The notes under the pieces were generated by a model. That model worked only from the letters and a program-made list of their open reading frames with translations. It searched no databases and was not told the origin of the DNA. Below are positions 46,164 to 55,326 of a DNA stretch of 64,000 nucleotides, piece by piece. Made by a program: the position numbers and the translations under genes. The stretch is from Turbatrix aceti. Taxonomy: Eukaryota > Nematoda > Chromadorea > Rhabditida > Panagrolaimidae. Each line of letters opens with the position of its first letter. Positions within the stretch are counted from its first letter, which is position 1. The DNA lies in the NCBI GenBank assembly GCA_963969345.1, contig OZ017767.1, forward strand, positions 12,034,471 to 12,098,470, in the 5' to 3' direction.

Positions 46164-48787
46164 TACAGTAGCGCTCAATAGTCTTCGGGCAAACGGATTT
46201 TTTGATAATGCTTTTTTCAGACGAAGTGTTTGGGCCCCCCAATTTTTTCGACAAACACACTTGCATACATCCTTAGTTTTGCCAAGTTTGGGACATATCC
46301 GAAACAAAATGAATTTTTGCGGTATCGATTGATGCAAAGTGTGCGCTCAAAAGTCTTCGGGCAGATTGATTTCCACTCCATTTTGCCACTCCATGTCGCG
46401 GAAAGTGGGGCTTTTTTGACATTATTGATTATAAGTGTAGATATTAGATTTTTTGGAAACAAAACCTGCTCAACGGAAAAACTATCCAACGAAAAATACA
46501 TGTTTTTCTAAGCAATGACTAGAATATGGGTTCTGAGGTTTCCAGACTTTCACGATACGGCTTTATCCAGGAGCATTGCACCGGAAATAATAGCAACTAC
46601 TGTTATCATAGTTCTCAAGACCGGCCGACCCTATCTGGCTACAAACAACATTAAAAAAATTTTTTTCTGATGTTGAGGTTTAACCTCAAGTTGATAAAAA
46701 TTAATATTTCGTGAAACACCAAAGTGCTAAAATTAGTCCGTCGGCATCAAAACAATGTTGTTACACTGCCAGATGTAACTGACAACAAACCACATAATTC
46801 CCGCGCATGACGCTTTATTGGGAGACCGACTTTAAGATGTTCGCCGTTGAACCTCAACATCATAAATTTTTAAAATGATCAAACTCTGCTATATCGACGA
46901 GTTAATGGTCGAATTAATTTTTATCAATGTTGAGATGCACGTTTGTTATTTTAAAACCAAAAAACGCCATCTGCGTTATCGTATTTCTAAAAATATTTTT
47001 CAAACTTAAAAATTCCAATTTTGGGATTTATCAGCAATGGAAACCGGGGTCTCTAGTTTTGCTGAAACACAACAATTTTTTGCGGTTTGTTGTCAGTGAC
47101 ATCTGGCAGTGTGACAACATTGTTTTGATGCCGACGGACTAATTTTAGCACTTCGGTGTTTCACGAAATATTAATTTTTATCAACTTGAGGTTAAACCTC
47201 AACATCAGAAAAATTTTTTTTTTAATGTTGTTTGTGGAGAACTTCCCTCCGTTCCACAGCGGAACGGGCCACGCGAGGGAAGCTTCACAGAGAAATCGAG
47301 AGTCAGTAGGAAGAATTTATTGTCAGTACGTACAGAAACGTAAAAGTAAGAGTAAGGAAGTAAGAGTTCTTTAAAGGAAAGGAAAACAACATATATATAG
47401 AGAAATTGCTGGAGTTATGTAGATTTCGCGTTGGTGTTGAACCGCGTTCGCGAAGAATTCGCGACACTGCCGGCCAGCCGAGTCGGGGGGGGGGGGGGAT
47501 CTGGCGTCTGGCTTCGCATCGCGACACTGGGGCCGGGCGATCGAGGACTGAAGTACGATGAGGGTTGCGGTACGGCTGGGAGAAATGAAGGGGTGCCATT
47601 GAGAATTGCTGTCTTCAATGGGCTTTCTGCGGGGTGAGATCGTCGGGGTTCGGAAGCTGCTGTCCTGCCCGAGTGCTTCTCAAAAAAAACGAACGCCGTC
47701 TTCGGCCTCTGCTGGGCCTGGTAGCGCTTCGCTGTCTGCCGTTGTTGGCGAAGTTTGGCCATGGTAACTCTGTGTGCGAGTCGTCGTGGGCCTCGGGATT
47801 GCGCGTTGACTCGGTGACAGGTCTTATTCTGTTGAAAGAACCGTCCCGGAAAAAAAACTCACAAATTTGCGCTGATTCGTAAGTTGTTGTCGCCGTATGA
47901 TGTTGTCCGCAATAAAAACCTCGAAGTAGTTGGACGTCGGAAGAATCGTCGTCGTCGGTTTTGTAGACGTAGTTGTTCGGCAGCGGTTGCTATCGGTGTG
48001 CAGTGGTAGTACCTGGATTCGTAGAAGAACCGGCGTTATACCAAATTCTATCACCGCCGATGCACCAAATGTGGAGAACTTCCCTCCGTTCCACAGCGGA
48101 ACGGGCCACGCGAGGGAAGCTTCACAGAGAAATCGAGAGTCAGTAGGAAGAATTTATTGTCAGTACGTACAGAAACGTAAAAGTAAGAGTAAGGAAGTAA
48201 GAGTTCTTTAAAGGAAAGGAAAACAACATATATATAGAGAAATTGCTGGAGTTATGTAGATTTCGCGTTGGTGTTGAACCGCGTTCGCGAAGAATTCGCG
48301 ACATTGTTTGTAGCCAGATAGGGTCGGCCGGTCTTGAGAACTATGATAACAGTAGTTGCTATTATTTCCGGTGCAATGCTCCTGGATAAAGCCGTATCGT
48401 GAAAGTCTAGAAACCTCAGAACCCATATTCTAGGCATTGCCTAGAAAAACATGTATTTTTCGTTAGATAGTCTTTCTGTTGAGCAGGTTTTGTTTCCAAA
48501 AAATCTAATATATCACTTATAATCAATAATGTCAAAAAAGCCCCACTTTCCACGACATGGAGTGGCAAAACGGAGTGGAAATCAATCTGCCCGAAGACTT
48601 TTGAGCGCGCACTTTGCATCAATCGATACCGCAAAAATTCATTCTGTTTCGGATATGTCCCAAACTTGGCAAAACTAAGAATGTATGCAAGTGTGTTTGT
48701 CGAAAAAATTGGGGGGCCTAAACACTTCGTCTTAAAAAAGCATTATCAAAAAATCTGTTTGCCCGAAGACTATTGAGCGCTACTGTA
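46164..48787. mobile_element. Tc1/mariner-like long foldback element inside gag
   Basis: The element spans 46166-48785 with TA on both sides (46164-46165 and 48786-48787). Termini are CAGTAGCGCTCAATAGTC and its inverse; CAGT ends with a TA duplication are typical of Tc1/mariner elements. The left arm (46166 to about 46800) is repeated in inverse order on the right (about 47080-47232 continuing at 48309-48785), around 635 bp per arm with few mismatches, so a transcript would form one very long hairpin. The arms encode no transposase. The right arm is itself interrupted by a miniature LTR element (47233-48303). Without that, the foldback is about 1.54 kb. Confidence 0.88.
47228..48308 (-). mobile_element. 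Miniature LTR retrotransposon (TRIM-type), nested in the foldback
   Basis: Two direct repeats of 234 bp, 47233-47466 and 48070-48303, identical by eye, start TGTGG and end GCGACA. The 5-bp sequence TTGTT flanks the unit (47228-47232 and 48304-48308). Between them are 603 bp. The minus-strand orientation is inferred: on that strand each LTR has TATATATA (about 47390) upstream of AATAAA (about 47314), and the sequence next to the 48070 LTR reads TTTGGTGCATCGGCGG, a plausible primer-binding site. The interior holds a minus-strand ORF (47762 to 47415) rich in Pro, Arg, Gln and Ser without a recognisable domain. A run of 14 G at about 47487-47500 is in the interior. No enzyme is encoded. Confidence 0.88.
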
Positions 48788-49820
48788 AATCTAGACTCAA
48801 AACCGAAACCCCCTACGCTAATTCGCCGGGATAAATTTTGTGCTCCGATGAAATCCCAGGCCATGCTTGATCCCATTGCTCAGGCAATCGAGCAACTACG
48901 AGCCCTGTCTATGCAAAGCGCTCCCCAGTCGAGCTCAACGGAGTACCACACTACGAACGTCATGTTTGGGACAACGAATTCGATGTCATACTTTGACACT
49001 TGTCACCTGGGGGGTGATATTGACGAACCCTTCGACGACATTGCCGACGACCCTCCAAAGCACGCTGCTATGCTGATGATAGCCACGAATTCAATGACGG
49101 AAGTATGTCCAATGTTCAATGGTATGCCAACACAAACATTCTCCGACTGGCTCCGCAAATTTGAACTCACAGTTGCCAGATTTCCCTTCAAGATGCGTGA
49201 CGAACAACGGCTTGCCTACCTTGTTTCCAAAATGGAAGGTGTTGCCCTATTGGCCTACAATGCTTTGGATCCTGCAGTCAGTGAAAACTACAACGCCACC
49301 TTGAACGCTTTGAAGCACCGCTTTCCGAGCCGTGCTGCCGAACATGTTGTTGCAAACTCTTTTGACCAATACAATCAGGTGAAAGACGAGGAACTGCCAT
49401 TCCAAATTGGCGACGAAGTCTGGCGTCGTGACCCGCTCAGGAACGTCTGGATTGCCGGTCACATTACTGGCAACGACGGAAGCTTCATCTTCCACATTAA
49501 GGACGATGACAGCGACAAGACCCACCGAGCCCACCGCGACGACATGAAGGCCCGCAAGCGACACGCATACGCTTGCACCACGTCGATGCCCTGAATCTCC
49601 GGCGACGACACCTCACCGCTCCCCACAACACCAGGGTCGAGCTTCAACCTCCGCGTTGAGTTTTTGTTGTTTCCTTTTTTTTCTCTCCAAAACGAGCACC
49701 GCGTAATTCAAGTAGTTGCCCCTTTTTCCCAACTAGTTGCCACTGCAATCCGGATACCATTTCAAACCTTTTGTACCTACCACACGCCGCTTGAGGCCGA
49801 ATTGGCTTCAAACTTCTCCC

Positions 49821-49834
49821 GAAAGGGGGAGGGG
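49821..49834 (+). promoter_or_regulatory. Polypurine tract of the Gypsy-like element
   Basis: GAAAGGGGGAGGGG directly precedes the 3' LTR start at 49835, the position and composition expected of the plus-strand primer. Confidence 0.85.
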
Positions 49835-51599
49835 TGTTGTATCCGCGGCGTAAGGCAAAAGAGGAAGACAAAGAAGTGTTGCAACCCGCGCTCCAACCTT
49901 TGGCGCGAGGGGCCAGCCGCGCGAGCTAGCAAGTCGTTAGACAAATGACTTGCGCCCGCGGACGCGATCAACACCTTGTTCCCTCTCTTTGTCCATCTCC
50001 TTGCCACAGTATCCGGGAGCAAACAACGCCCCATTAGCATTTTTATATAAGAGCCTAAGACACGGGGTTTCACTAACCACTGTCTAGGGCCGAGTCCCTC
50101 GGTTGCTTGTTGTAATTTGTGTGATTTTTACTGAATAAATTTGATTGTTGTATTGTGATATTGTGATTGTTGGTATTTGTGTTAGAGGAGTTAAGACGCA
50201 CTCTGTGAGCCGATTTAGGAACAAGGTGAAAGGCGCGACCCCGTGTTTTTACAACCCCCAAATATTTTGTGCCAAAGTTGTAGGCCACCGGGGGGGAGGT
50301 ACAGAAAACAATATAAAAAAAATTCCAGAAGCCGGATTCTGAAGATACGGCTTCTGGAAGTTTTCGACGTCAAATTTTCAACTTGCTTCAAAAAATCTGA
50401 TTTTTGGTATACAGGGGTATCTTGGCACGAGAAATCGATTGGGGTACTCAGATTTTTTTAAAAACTTCCGATTTTTTTGGAATTCTTGATTTTTGCATTT
50501 TTCTGGGTTTTTACCGTCACTTTTTGCCTATAGCTTCCGTATTTCTACTAGGAGCTCAGCGAGAGTGGTTACATCTTGAAGCCCATTCATTTCTGAATCA
50601 GAGATAAAAAAATGCAGAAAAATGTGGTGACTATTCGGTGACCATCCCCGGGCATTTATCGCGCGCACTTGACCAAAAAACGGTGTGAACAGCCTCAACT
50701 GACAAAAGAAGCGCGCGCGCGCGCGTAAAAGGAGTCATGTTTAAAAAAATGCCCTGAAGCCAATTTTTGTGTTTTTTGTCAGCGGTCACCTGGAGAGGTT
50801 TGGGCATGTCCCAAAGATTGCTTTCAGCCACTTATGCCTTATATTGTATTATCTTGCTATGAGTTACGGCATTCTAAAGTTTCATGTTTTTTAAATGCCT
50901 ATGGCAATGCGTAATATAGTCGGATTAAACAGCCAAATAGTTTGGAACAATCTTTAGGACATGCCCAAACCTACCCAGGTGACCACTGACAAAAAAAACA
51001 AAAATTGGCTTCAGGGCATTTTTTTAAACATGACTCCTTTTACGCGCGCGCGCACTACTTTTTGTCAGTTGAGGCTGTTTACACCGTTTTTTGGTCAAGT
51101 GCGCGCGATAAATGCCCGGGGATGGTCACCGAATAGTCACCACATTTTTCTGCATTTTTTATCACTGATTCAGAAATGAATGGGCTTCAAGATGTAACCA
51201 CCCTCGCTGAGCTCCTAGTAGAAATACGGAAGCTACAGGCAAAATGTGACGGTAAAAACCCAGAAAAATGCAAAAATCGATAATTCCAAAAACATCTGAA
51301 GTTTTTAAAAAAATCTGAGCACCCCAATCGATTTCTCGTGCCAAGATACCCCTGTAAACCAAAAATCAGATTTTTTGAAGCAAGTTGAAAATTTGACGTC
51401 GAAAACTTCCAGAAGCCGTATCTTCAGAATCCGGCTTCTGGAATTTTTTTTATATTGTTTTCTGTACCTCCCCCCCTGCCACCTACAACTTTGGCACAAA
51501 ATATTTGGGGGTTGTAAAAACACGGGGTCGTCGATACTAAATCGGCTCACAGAGTGTCTTTTAAGTAGGGAGCCTTAGAGAGGAACCGGGTACACATTA
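49835..51599 (+). repeat. 3' LTR of the Gypsy-like element, split by a TTAA element
   Basis: Pieces 49835-50194 and 51565-51599 add up to 395 bp, the exact length of the 5' LTR. The break is at a TTAA that is present on both sides of the insertion. Confidence 0.92.
50191..51564. mobile_element. TTAA-flanked giant palindrome (foldback) in the 3' LTR
   Basis: The element spans 50195-51560 (1366 bp) between TTAA at 50191-50194 and 51561-51564. Ends share CACTCTGTGAGCCGATTTA. Almost the whole left half (50195 to about 50815) is repeated in inverse order on the right (about 50950-51560), leaving a central spacer of about 130 bp. Arms differ by occasional substitutions and a (GC)n length change near 50710 and 51050. 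TTAA duplications are made by piggyBac and Kolobok transposases. No transposase is encoded. Confidence 0.9.
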
Positions 51600-52044
51600 T
51601 ATAACAAAAATTTACAGATCCTGCTGGCATTTCGAGGAACAGGATACGTAATGACAACTAATTTATTTTTTCCATTGCCAAGGCTGTTTAGCACTGCAAT
51701 CAGCGTAATATGGTCTTCGCTTGTGTTTATCAACCTTTTGCTTGTACACTGAGAAAAAATTTTTATGTCAGTTTTCAAAACTGACACTTTTTGTACAAAA
51801 AAACAGCCAAATTTTGGCTGTTTTCAAAACAGCCATTTTCTTGTCAGGAAAAACTGACATATTTCAAAAGCTCAGTTTTTCAAACTGGGTTGTTGAGGGT
51901 TTTATGTGGCATTCTGCATATGCAAATGTTTTCTTGTGTTCCCAGCATCGTTTAAAAAGTGGATTTATCATCTTTGGGTGAAAATGATAGGAGATAAGGC
52001 ATCTGGTTTCAGCCGCGGCGAAAATGAAAAAAAGCCCAGCTTTT

Positions 52045-52130
52045 TCCAAAATAGCGATGCTGGTAGGGGGTAGGACTGCGAAGCTGAGGGTGTGCGGTTC
52101 GAGTCCCGCAATACGAAAAATTTTTTTATG
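52045..52130 (+). other. tRNA-like segment with perfect B box (possible SINE head)
   Basis: GGTTCGAGTCC at about 52098-52108 matches the internal pol III B box, and an A/T-run ending in TTTTTTT follows within 25 bases. An A-box-like TGGTAGGGGG lies about 36 bases upstream. The T stem does not pair in standard tRNA geometry, so this is not a functional tRNA gene; a tRNA-derived remnant is possible. Confidence 0.35.
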
Positions 52131-52179
52131 GTGTTTTTCTATTGTATTCGGCATTTCTAGTTTTTTGGCAAGCAAAAAT

Positions 52180-54055
52180 ACAAATGTTCGAACAATTTTG
52201 ATTGCCGAAATTGGCCAAAATTGTCGAATTGAGGGAGGTATGGTAAAAAAATCGTTGTGAGTGAACCAGAAAAGCTAAAAATGTGGGGGACAGCAATTCT
52301 GAAGCGCAATAAAATTCTCTAACTAATTTTGAAAAAAAATATACACTATGTCACTTTGAAAGTTTCGAAAAAATTGAAATTTCCGAAAAAAATTAGGTTT
52401 TCGAAACTTTTTAGAACCCGAGTCACAAAACTGATAGCACCATTGTATTCTGCGTTCATTTTTACCCCTGAGTCTAATTTTTCAAAAAAATGCATAACAA
52501 ACGCGCCGTTTGTTGATTTTTTTGCCGAACCTTACTTTGAAAATTTTTGTTGCCTGGAACTCAAAAAAAGTAGGGTTCAGGAGAAATTATACACCGGCGC
52601 GTCGGAAAGAGAAAAAATTCTGAAACACCGCCCTAAGACGTAAAAGATGCTGCGGAATCCAATTTTGATATTCGTTTTTTGATCCGGTTTCGAAAATGTT
52701 TCGAAATTTTCGAAACAAAATTTTTGTTTCAAAAATTTAATTTTTTCTTGCACTTGCCTAATCATTAGGGTAGGACTAAATATAATCGTTAGAAAGAAAA
52801 TTTTGTTGCGCGTCGAATGCATTTTGGATTGTGTTTCGATCTTTATTACGTACATAAATATGATTTTTCTAGTACACCCTACTCAAATGTGTCACAAACG
52901 CCAACTTTGCAAAACGGGAATCGCCTCATTAGAAAGATGATGCTTGATTCTATTTGTACCAAAAAAAGGAAGACAATAGACAATAAACGCTCATTGTTTT
53001 GAATTTTTTAAATAAATTAAATTCAACCGACTTTTGTCCAGAGTTCCAAGGCGCACCAGACTGCCGAGGCTTTCGCATGTTGCGCGCGCGAGTCAATGCA
53101 TTTTGAAGATGTGGATTTCGCACCAAATTACAAAAAAATGTAACTCAGCCCAAAATTCAGTGTTTTTTATGAAATTTTGTTTACAGACAGCTTCAGGGGT
53201 GTTCGTTATGCTGACATAATTCTTTTTTTTAATTTGTTCAAAATTGACAAAATCGAAGGCGGTATGGTAGAAAAATCGCGGCGCATAAACAAAATGAGCT
53301 AGGAAGGCAATCAAAAGCATTTCTGAAGCGAAACAAAATTCTCTAACTGATTTTGAAGAAAAATCTATACCTTATCACCTTAGAAGTTTTGAAAAAAATG
53401 AAATTTCTGAGAAAAATTAGGTTTTCGGAACTTTTTAGAACTCAATTTAAAAAACTGAGTACGTCATTCGCTTCAGCGTTCATTTCTGCTCCGGACCCTA
53501 ACTTTTCGCGTAAATGCATTTCAAACGCGATCCATGCCGATTTTTTTACCGAACCCTACTTTGAAAAATTTTGGTGTCTGCTCATCAAAAAAAGGGAGGT
53601 TCAGAAGAAATTTTGCACTGGCGCGCGGAATAAATGTAAAATTCTGAAATAACCGCCCCAGATGTAAAAGATACTGTAGAATGCGATGCCAATTTTAGTT
53701 TTTGGATTACGCTTCGAAAAAGTTTTGAAAATTCATTTTTCGGGAAAAATTTTTGGAAGTTTGAGTTTTTCAGGCATTTGAGAAATATGGTGAAGCATGT
53801 GCATATTTTTATTGGATAGAGAATTTTGTTGCGCTTCGAATTCATTTTTTACTGCATGTGTAGCTTTATTTTTTACCAAGTAATGAATTTTCTAGTACAC
53901 CTCCTTTAATTTTGTCAAAAATGAAAATTCTGAAAAACGCCAATAGCCCAGTTCGAACGACAATACGTGATTCTATTTTGTCAAAACAAAAAATTTACAA
54001 ATATCTATTCAAAAACCTAAGTTTTCGAATTTAGAAATAAATTTCGTCCAATTAA
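52180..54055. repeat. Diverged tandem duplication, unit about 1.02 kb
   Basis: Segments around 52210-53000 and 53238-54050 align in the same order: GGTATGGTA, AAAATTCTCTAACT, TTAGGTTTTCG, CTTTTTAGAAC, TTACTTTGAAAA or CTACTTTGAAAA and ATTTTGTTGCGC recur with a spacing of about 1,022-1,030 bases. Identity is moderate, so the duplication is older than the LTR element. The open frames that run across both copies are low-complexity Lys/Phe sequence without a known domain. Confidence 0.65.
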
Positions 54056-54236
54056 TTTTACAAATAGCGCGTTCTGCGACTTTTCCGTTGTTGAGGAGTC
54101 TCAACACGAATGTTGCGTCGCAGCGCTCGGCTTGATCAGCCCAACTTTGTTCTTTTTTTGTCTATGTTCTTTTTTTCTCGTTCGTGTTGTAATTGTTGTT
54201 TTTTTAGCGTGAATTTTTTTGGTTTTGTTTCAGACT

Positions 54237-54788
54237 CTTCCGGCGACACCCTCCAAGCATGTACAACCTACCGGCACCCTTATCCGAGCAAACCTTCCTC
54301 CACCGACGTAGGTTTTTGAATTTTTCCAAGTTTTGGGGCGGTTTCACTATTTTTTGTATACCAACCAAGTTTTAATCATTTTTTTCCATTTTATGCGATT
54401 GTGCCATGAGAGTTCTGCGATTTGTTAGGTAGGATTGCGCTGCGACAGCTGGGGTGCCAAGATTTGGCTTCACAATTGCAGAAAAAGGAAAAAAATGATT
54501 GAAGGGCAGTTGGCATCAAATTTTTTAATAAAAATACCTGGGGTTTTATTTTGTATTCAGTAATTCTTCCAAGCTTTCAGATTACTTCACATAGCCTTCA
54601 TACACTCTTGCCTGCATGCAAAATGTAAGTTTTTGGAAAAAAATTGAAAACCGAGCTAATTTTCTTGATTTTTAGGCCCAATCGGCTTCATCAACGGTCA
54701 AGGGGCAGCGGTGAAATCGACGTTGACGGCGACGACATGATGAACTCGACAACGGCTACTGCAAGCTCTGGCCTACTTACACGGTGAC
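54237..54788 (+). other. Exon-like segments inside the TA-flanked element
   Basis: Three short segments have nematode-style borders: TTTCAG before 54232 to GTAGG after about 54308, TTTCAG before 54581 to GTAAG after about 54627, and TTTTTAG before about 54676 with an open frame up to a stop near 54787. They are GC-richer than their surroundings. The encoded pieces (for example EIDVDGDDMMNSTTATASSG) match nothing I recognise and the phases are ambiguous. They could be captured host exons or remains of the element's own gene. Confidence 0.3.
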
Positions 54789-55326
54789 ACTCCAGAACAG
54801 AAACAGACGAGCAAACAGCTCCACAAGAACGACAAATTCCGCTGATTTTTTGTGTATGCTTTTTTGTTGATTATTTGTTTGATAATGATAAATTATGATG
54901 TAAACTACGGTTTGAATGGCACAATAGGGGGTAATCAATGGCAAAAAGCAGGGCAACGAAAAAGCGCGGGAAAAACCCATTTGTCAGTTTTTGTGGCCAA
55001 ATGTGTCAGTTTTAACAGCCAGAAATGTGTCAGAGAAAACTGTCGTTTTTGGAAATAGCACAAAAACAGCCAAATTTGGCTGTTTTTCCTGACATGATTT
55101 TTTTCAGTGTAGCCTGTGGATTTGTTTTTCGATATCGCCGAATTGTTTACAAGCAAACGTTTACACTGAGATACGGAATTGTTCAAACTATCATGGTGGC
55201 ATTGTTGTTTGGTTCTATTGGGTTTCTGTTTGTGTGGTCAACACATACTGTACCCAATGATATCCTGCAAACGAATGGTACTGCTTTGTTCAAAACTCTA
55301 CAACTCGAAAACAGAAAGTTAGTGGT

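Larger units (their letters stand above)
45728..49594 (+). pseudogene. Gag-like ORF with fused integrase tail, interrupted by a foldback element
   Basis: Two parts, 45728-46165 and 48788-49594, share one reading frame; the split is the insertion of the TA-flanked element at 46166-48785, and removing it with one TA leaves no frameshift. The first part is a charged coiled coil (about 145 residues). The second contains a Gypsy-type gag capsid-like block (FNGMPTQTFSDWLRKFEL, then AYLVSKMEGVALLAYNAL and ALKHRF). From about position 49385 the sequence turns abruptly into an integrase C-terminal tail (FQIGDEVWRRDPLRNVWIAG, then THRAHRDDMKARKR). That junction marks the deletion of nearly all of pol. 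No zinc knuckle is seen. Non-functional at present because of the insertion. Confidence 0.82.
45215..51604 (+). mobile_element. Gypsy-like LTR retrotransposon, internally deleted, in intron 1
   Basis: The element is 45220-51599, flanked by the 5-bp duplication TATAA (45215-45219 and 51600-51604). The 5' LTR is 45220-45614 (395 bp). The 3' LTR is 49835-50194 plus 51565-51599 (also 395 bp), split by a TTAA element. By eye the two LTRs differ at one base, so insertion is recent. A primer-binding-site candidate, CTGGTGCCACTCCCGC, directly follows the 5' LTR at 45615. A polypurine tract (49821-49834) abuts the 3' LTR. Each LTR has a TATATAAG box (about 45430) and an AATAAA (about 45519). Only a gag-like ORF fused to the tail of an integrase remains; protease, reverse transcriptase, RNase H and the integrase core are missing, so mobility would need proteins from elsewhere. 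Confidence 0.92.
51745..55111. mobile_element. 3.4-kb TA-flanked DNA element in chemoreceptor exon 2
   Basis: The element spans 51747-55109, flanked by TA (51745-51746 and 55110-55111). Its ends are CACTGAGAAAAAAT and the inverse of CACTGAAAAAAAT, followed on both sides by copies of TGTCAG and of the palindrome ACAGCCAAATTTGGCTGT or close variants, a subterminal repeat arrangement that could bind a transposase. The interior has a diverged ~1-kb tandem duplication (52.2-54.05 kb), a pol III B-box-like segment (about 52090) and short exon-like segments (54.2-54.8 kb). No transposase domain is recognised. Removing the element with one TA leaves the receptor frame open. Confidence 0.85.

Noticed and set aside
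47156..48211. Two identical C-terminal readings (PPFHSGTGHAREASQRNR) at 47.25 and 48.08 kb
   Set aside because: They suggested a duplicated gene, but they lie wholly within the two 234-bp LTRs of the miniature element.
52045..52130. Functional tRNA gene
   Set aside because: The B box is perfect and a T-run follows, but the T stem is one base out of register and no acceptor or anticodon stem forms; kept only as a tRNA-like segment.
52329..53652. Two related ~100-codon frames 1.02 kb apart (KKNIHYVTLKVSKKLKF and KKNLYLITLEVLKKMKF)
   Set aside because: Their similarity follows from the tandem DNA duplication; synonymous-type conservation is not evident and no domain is seen.
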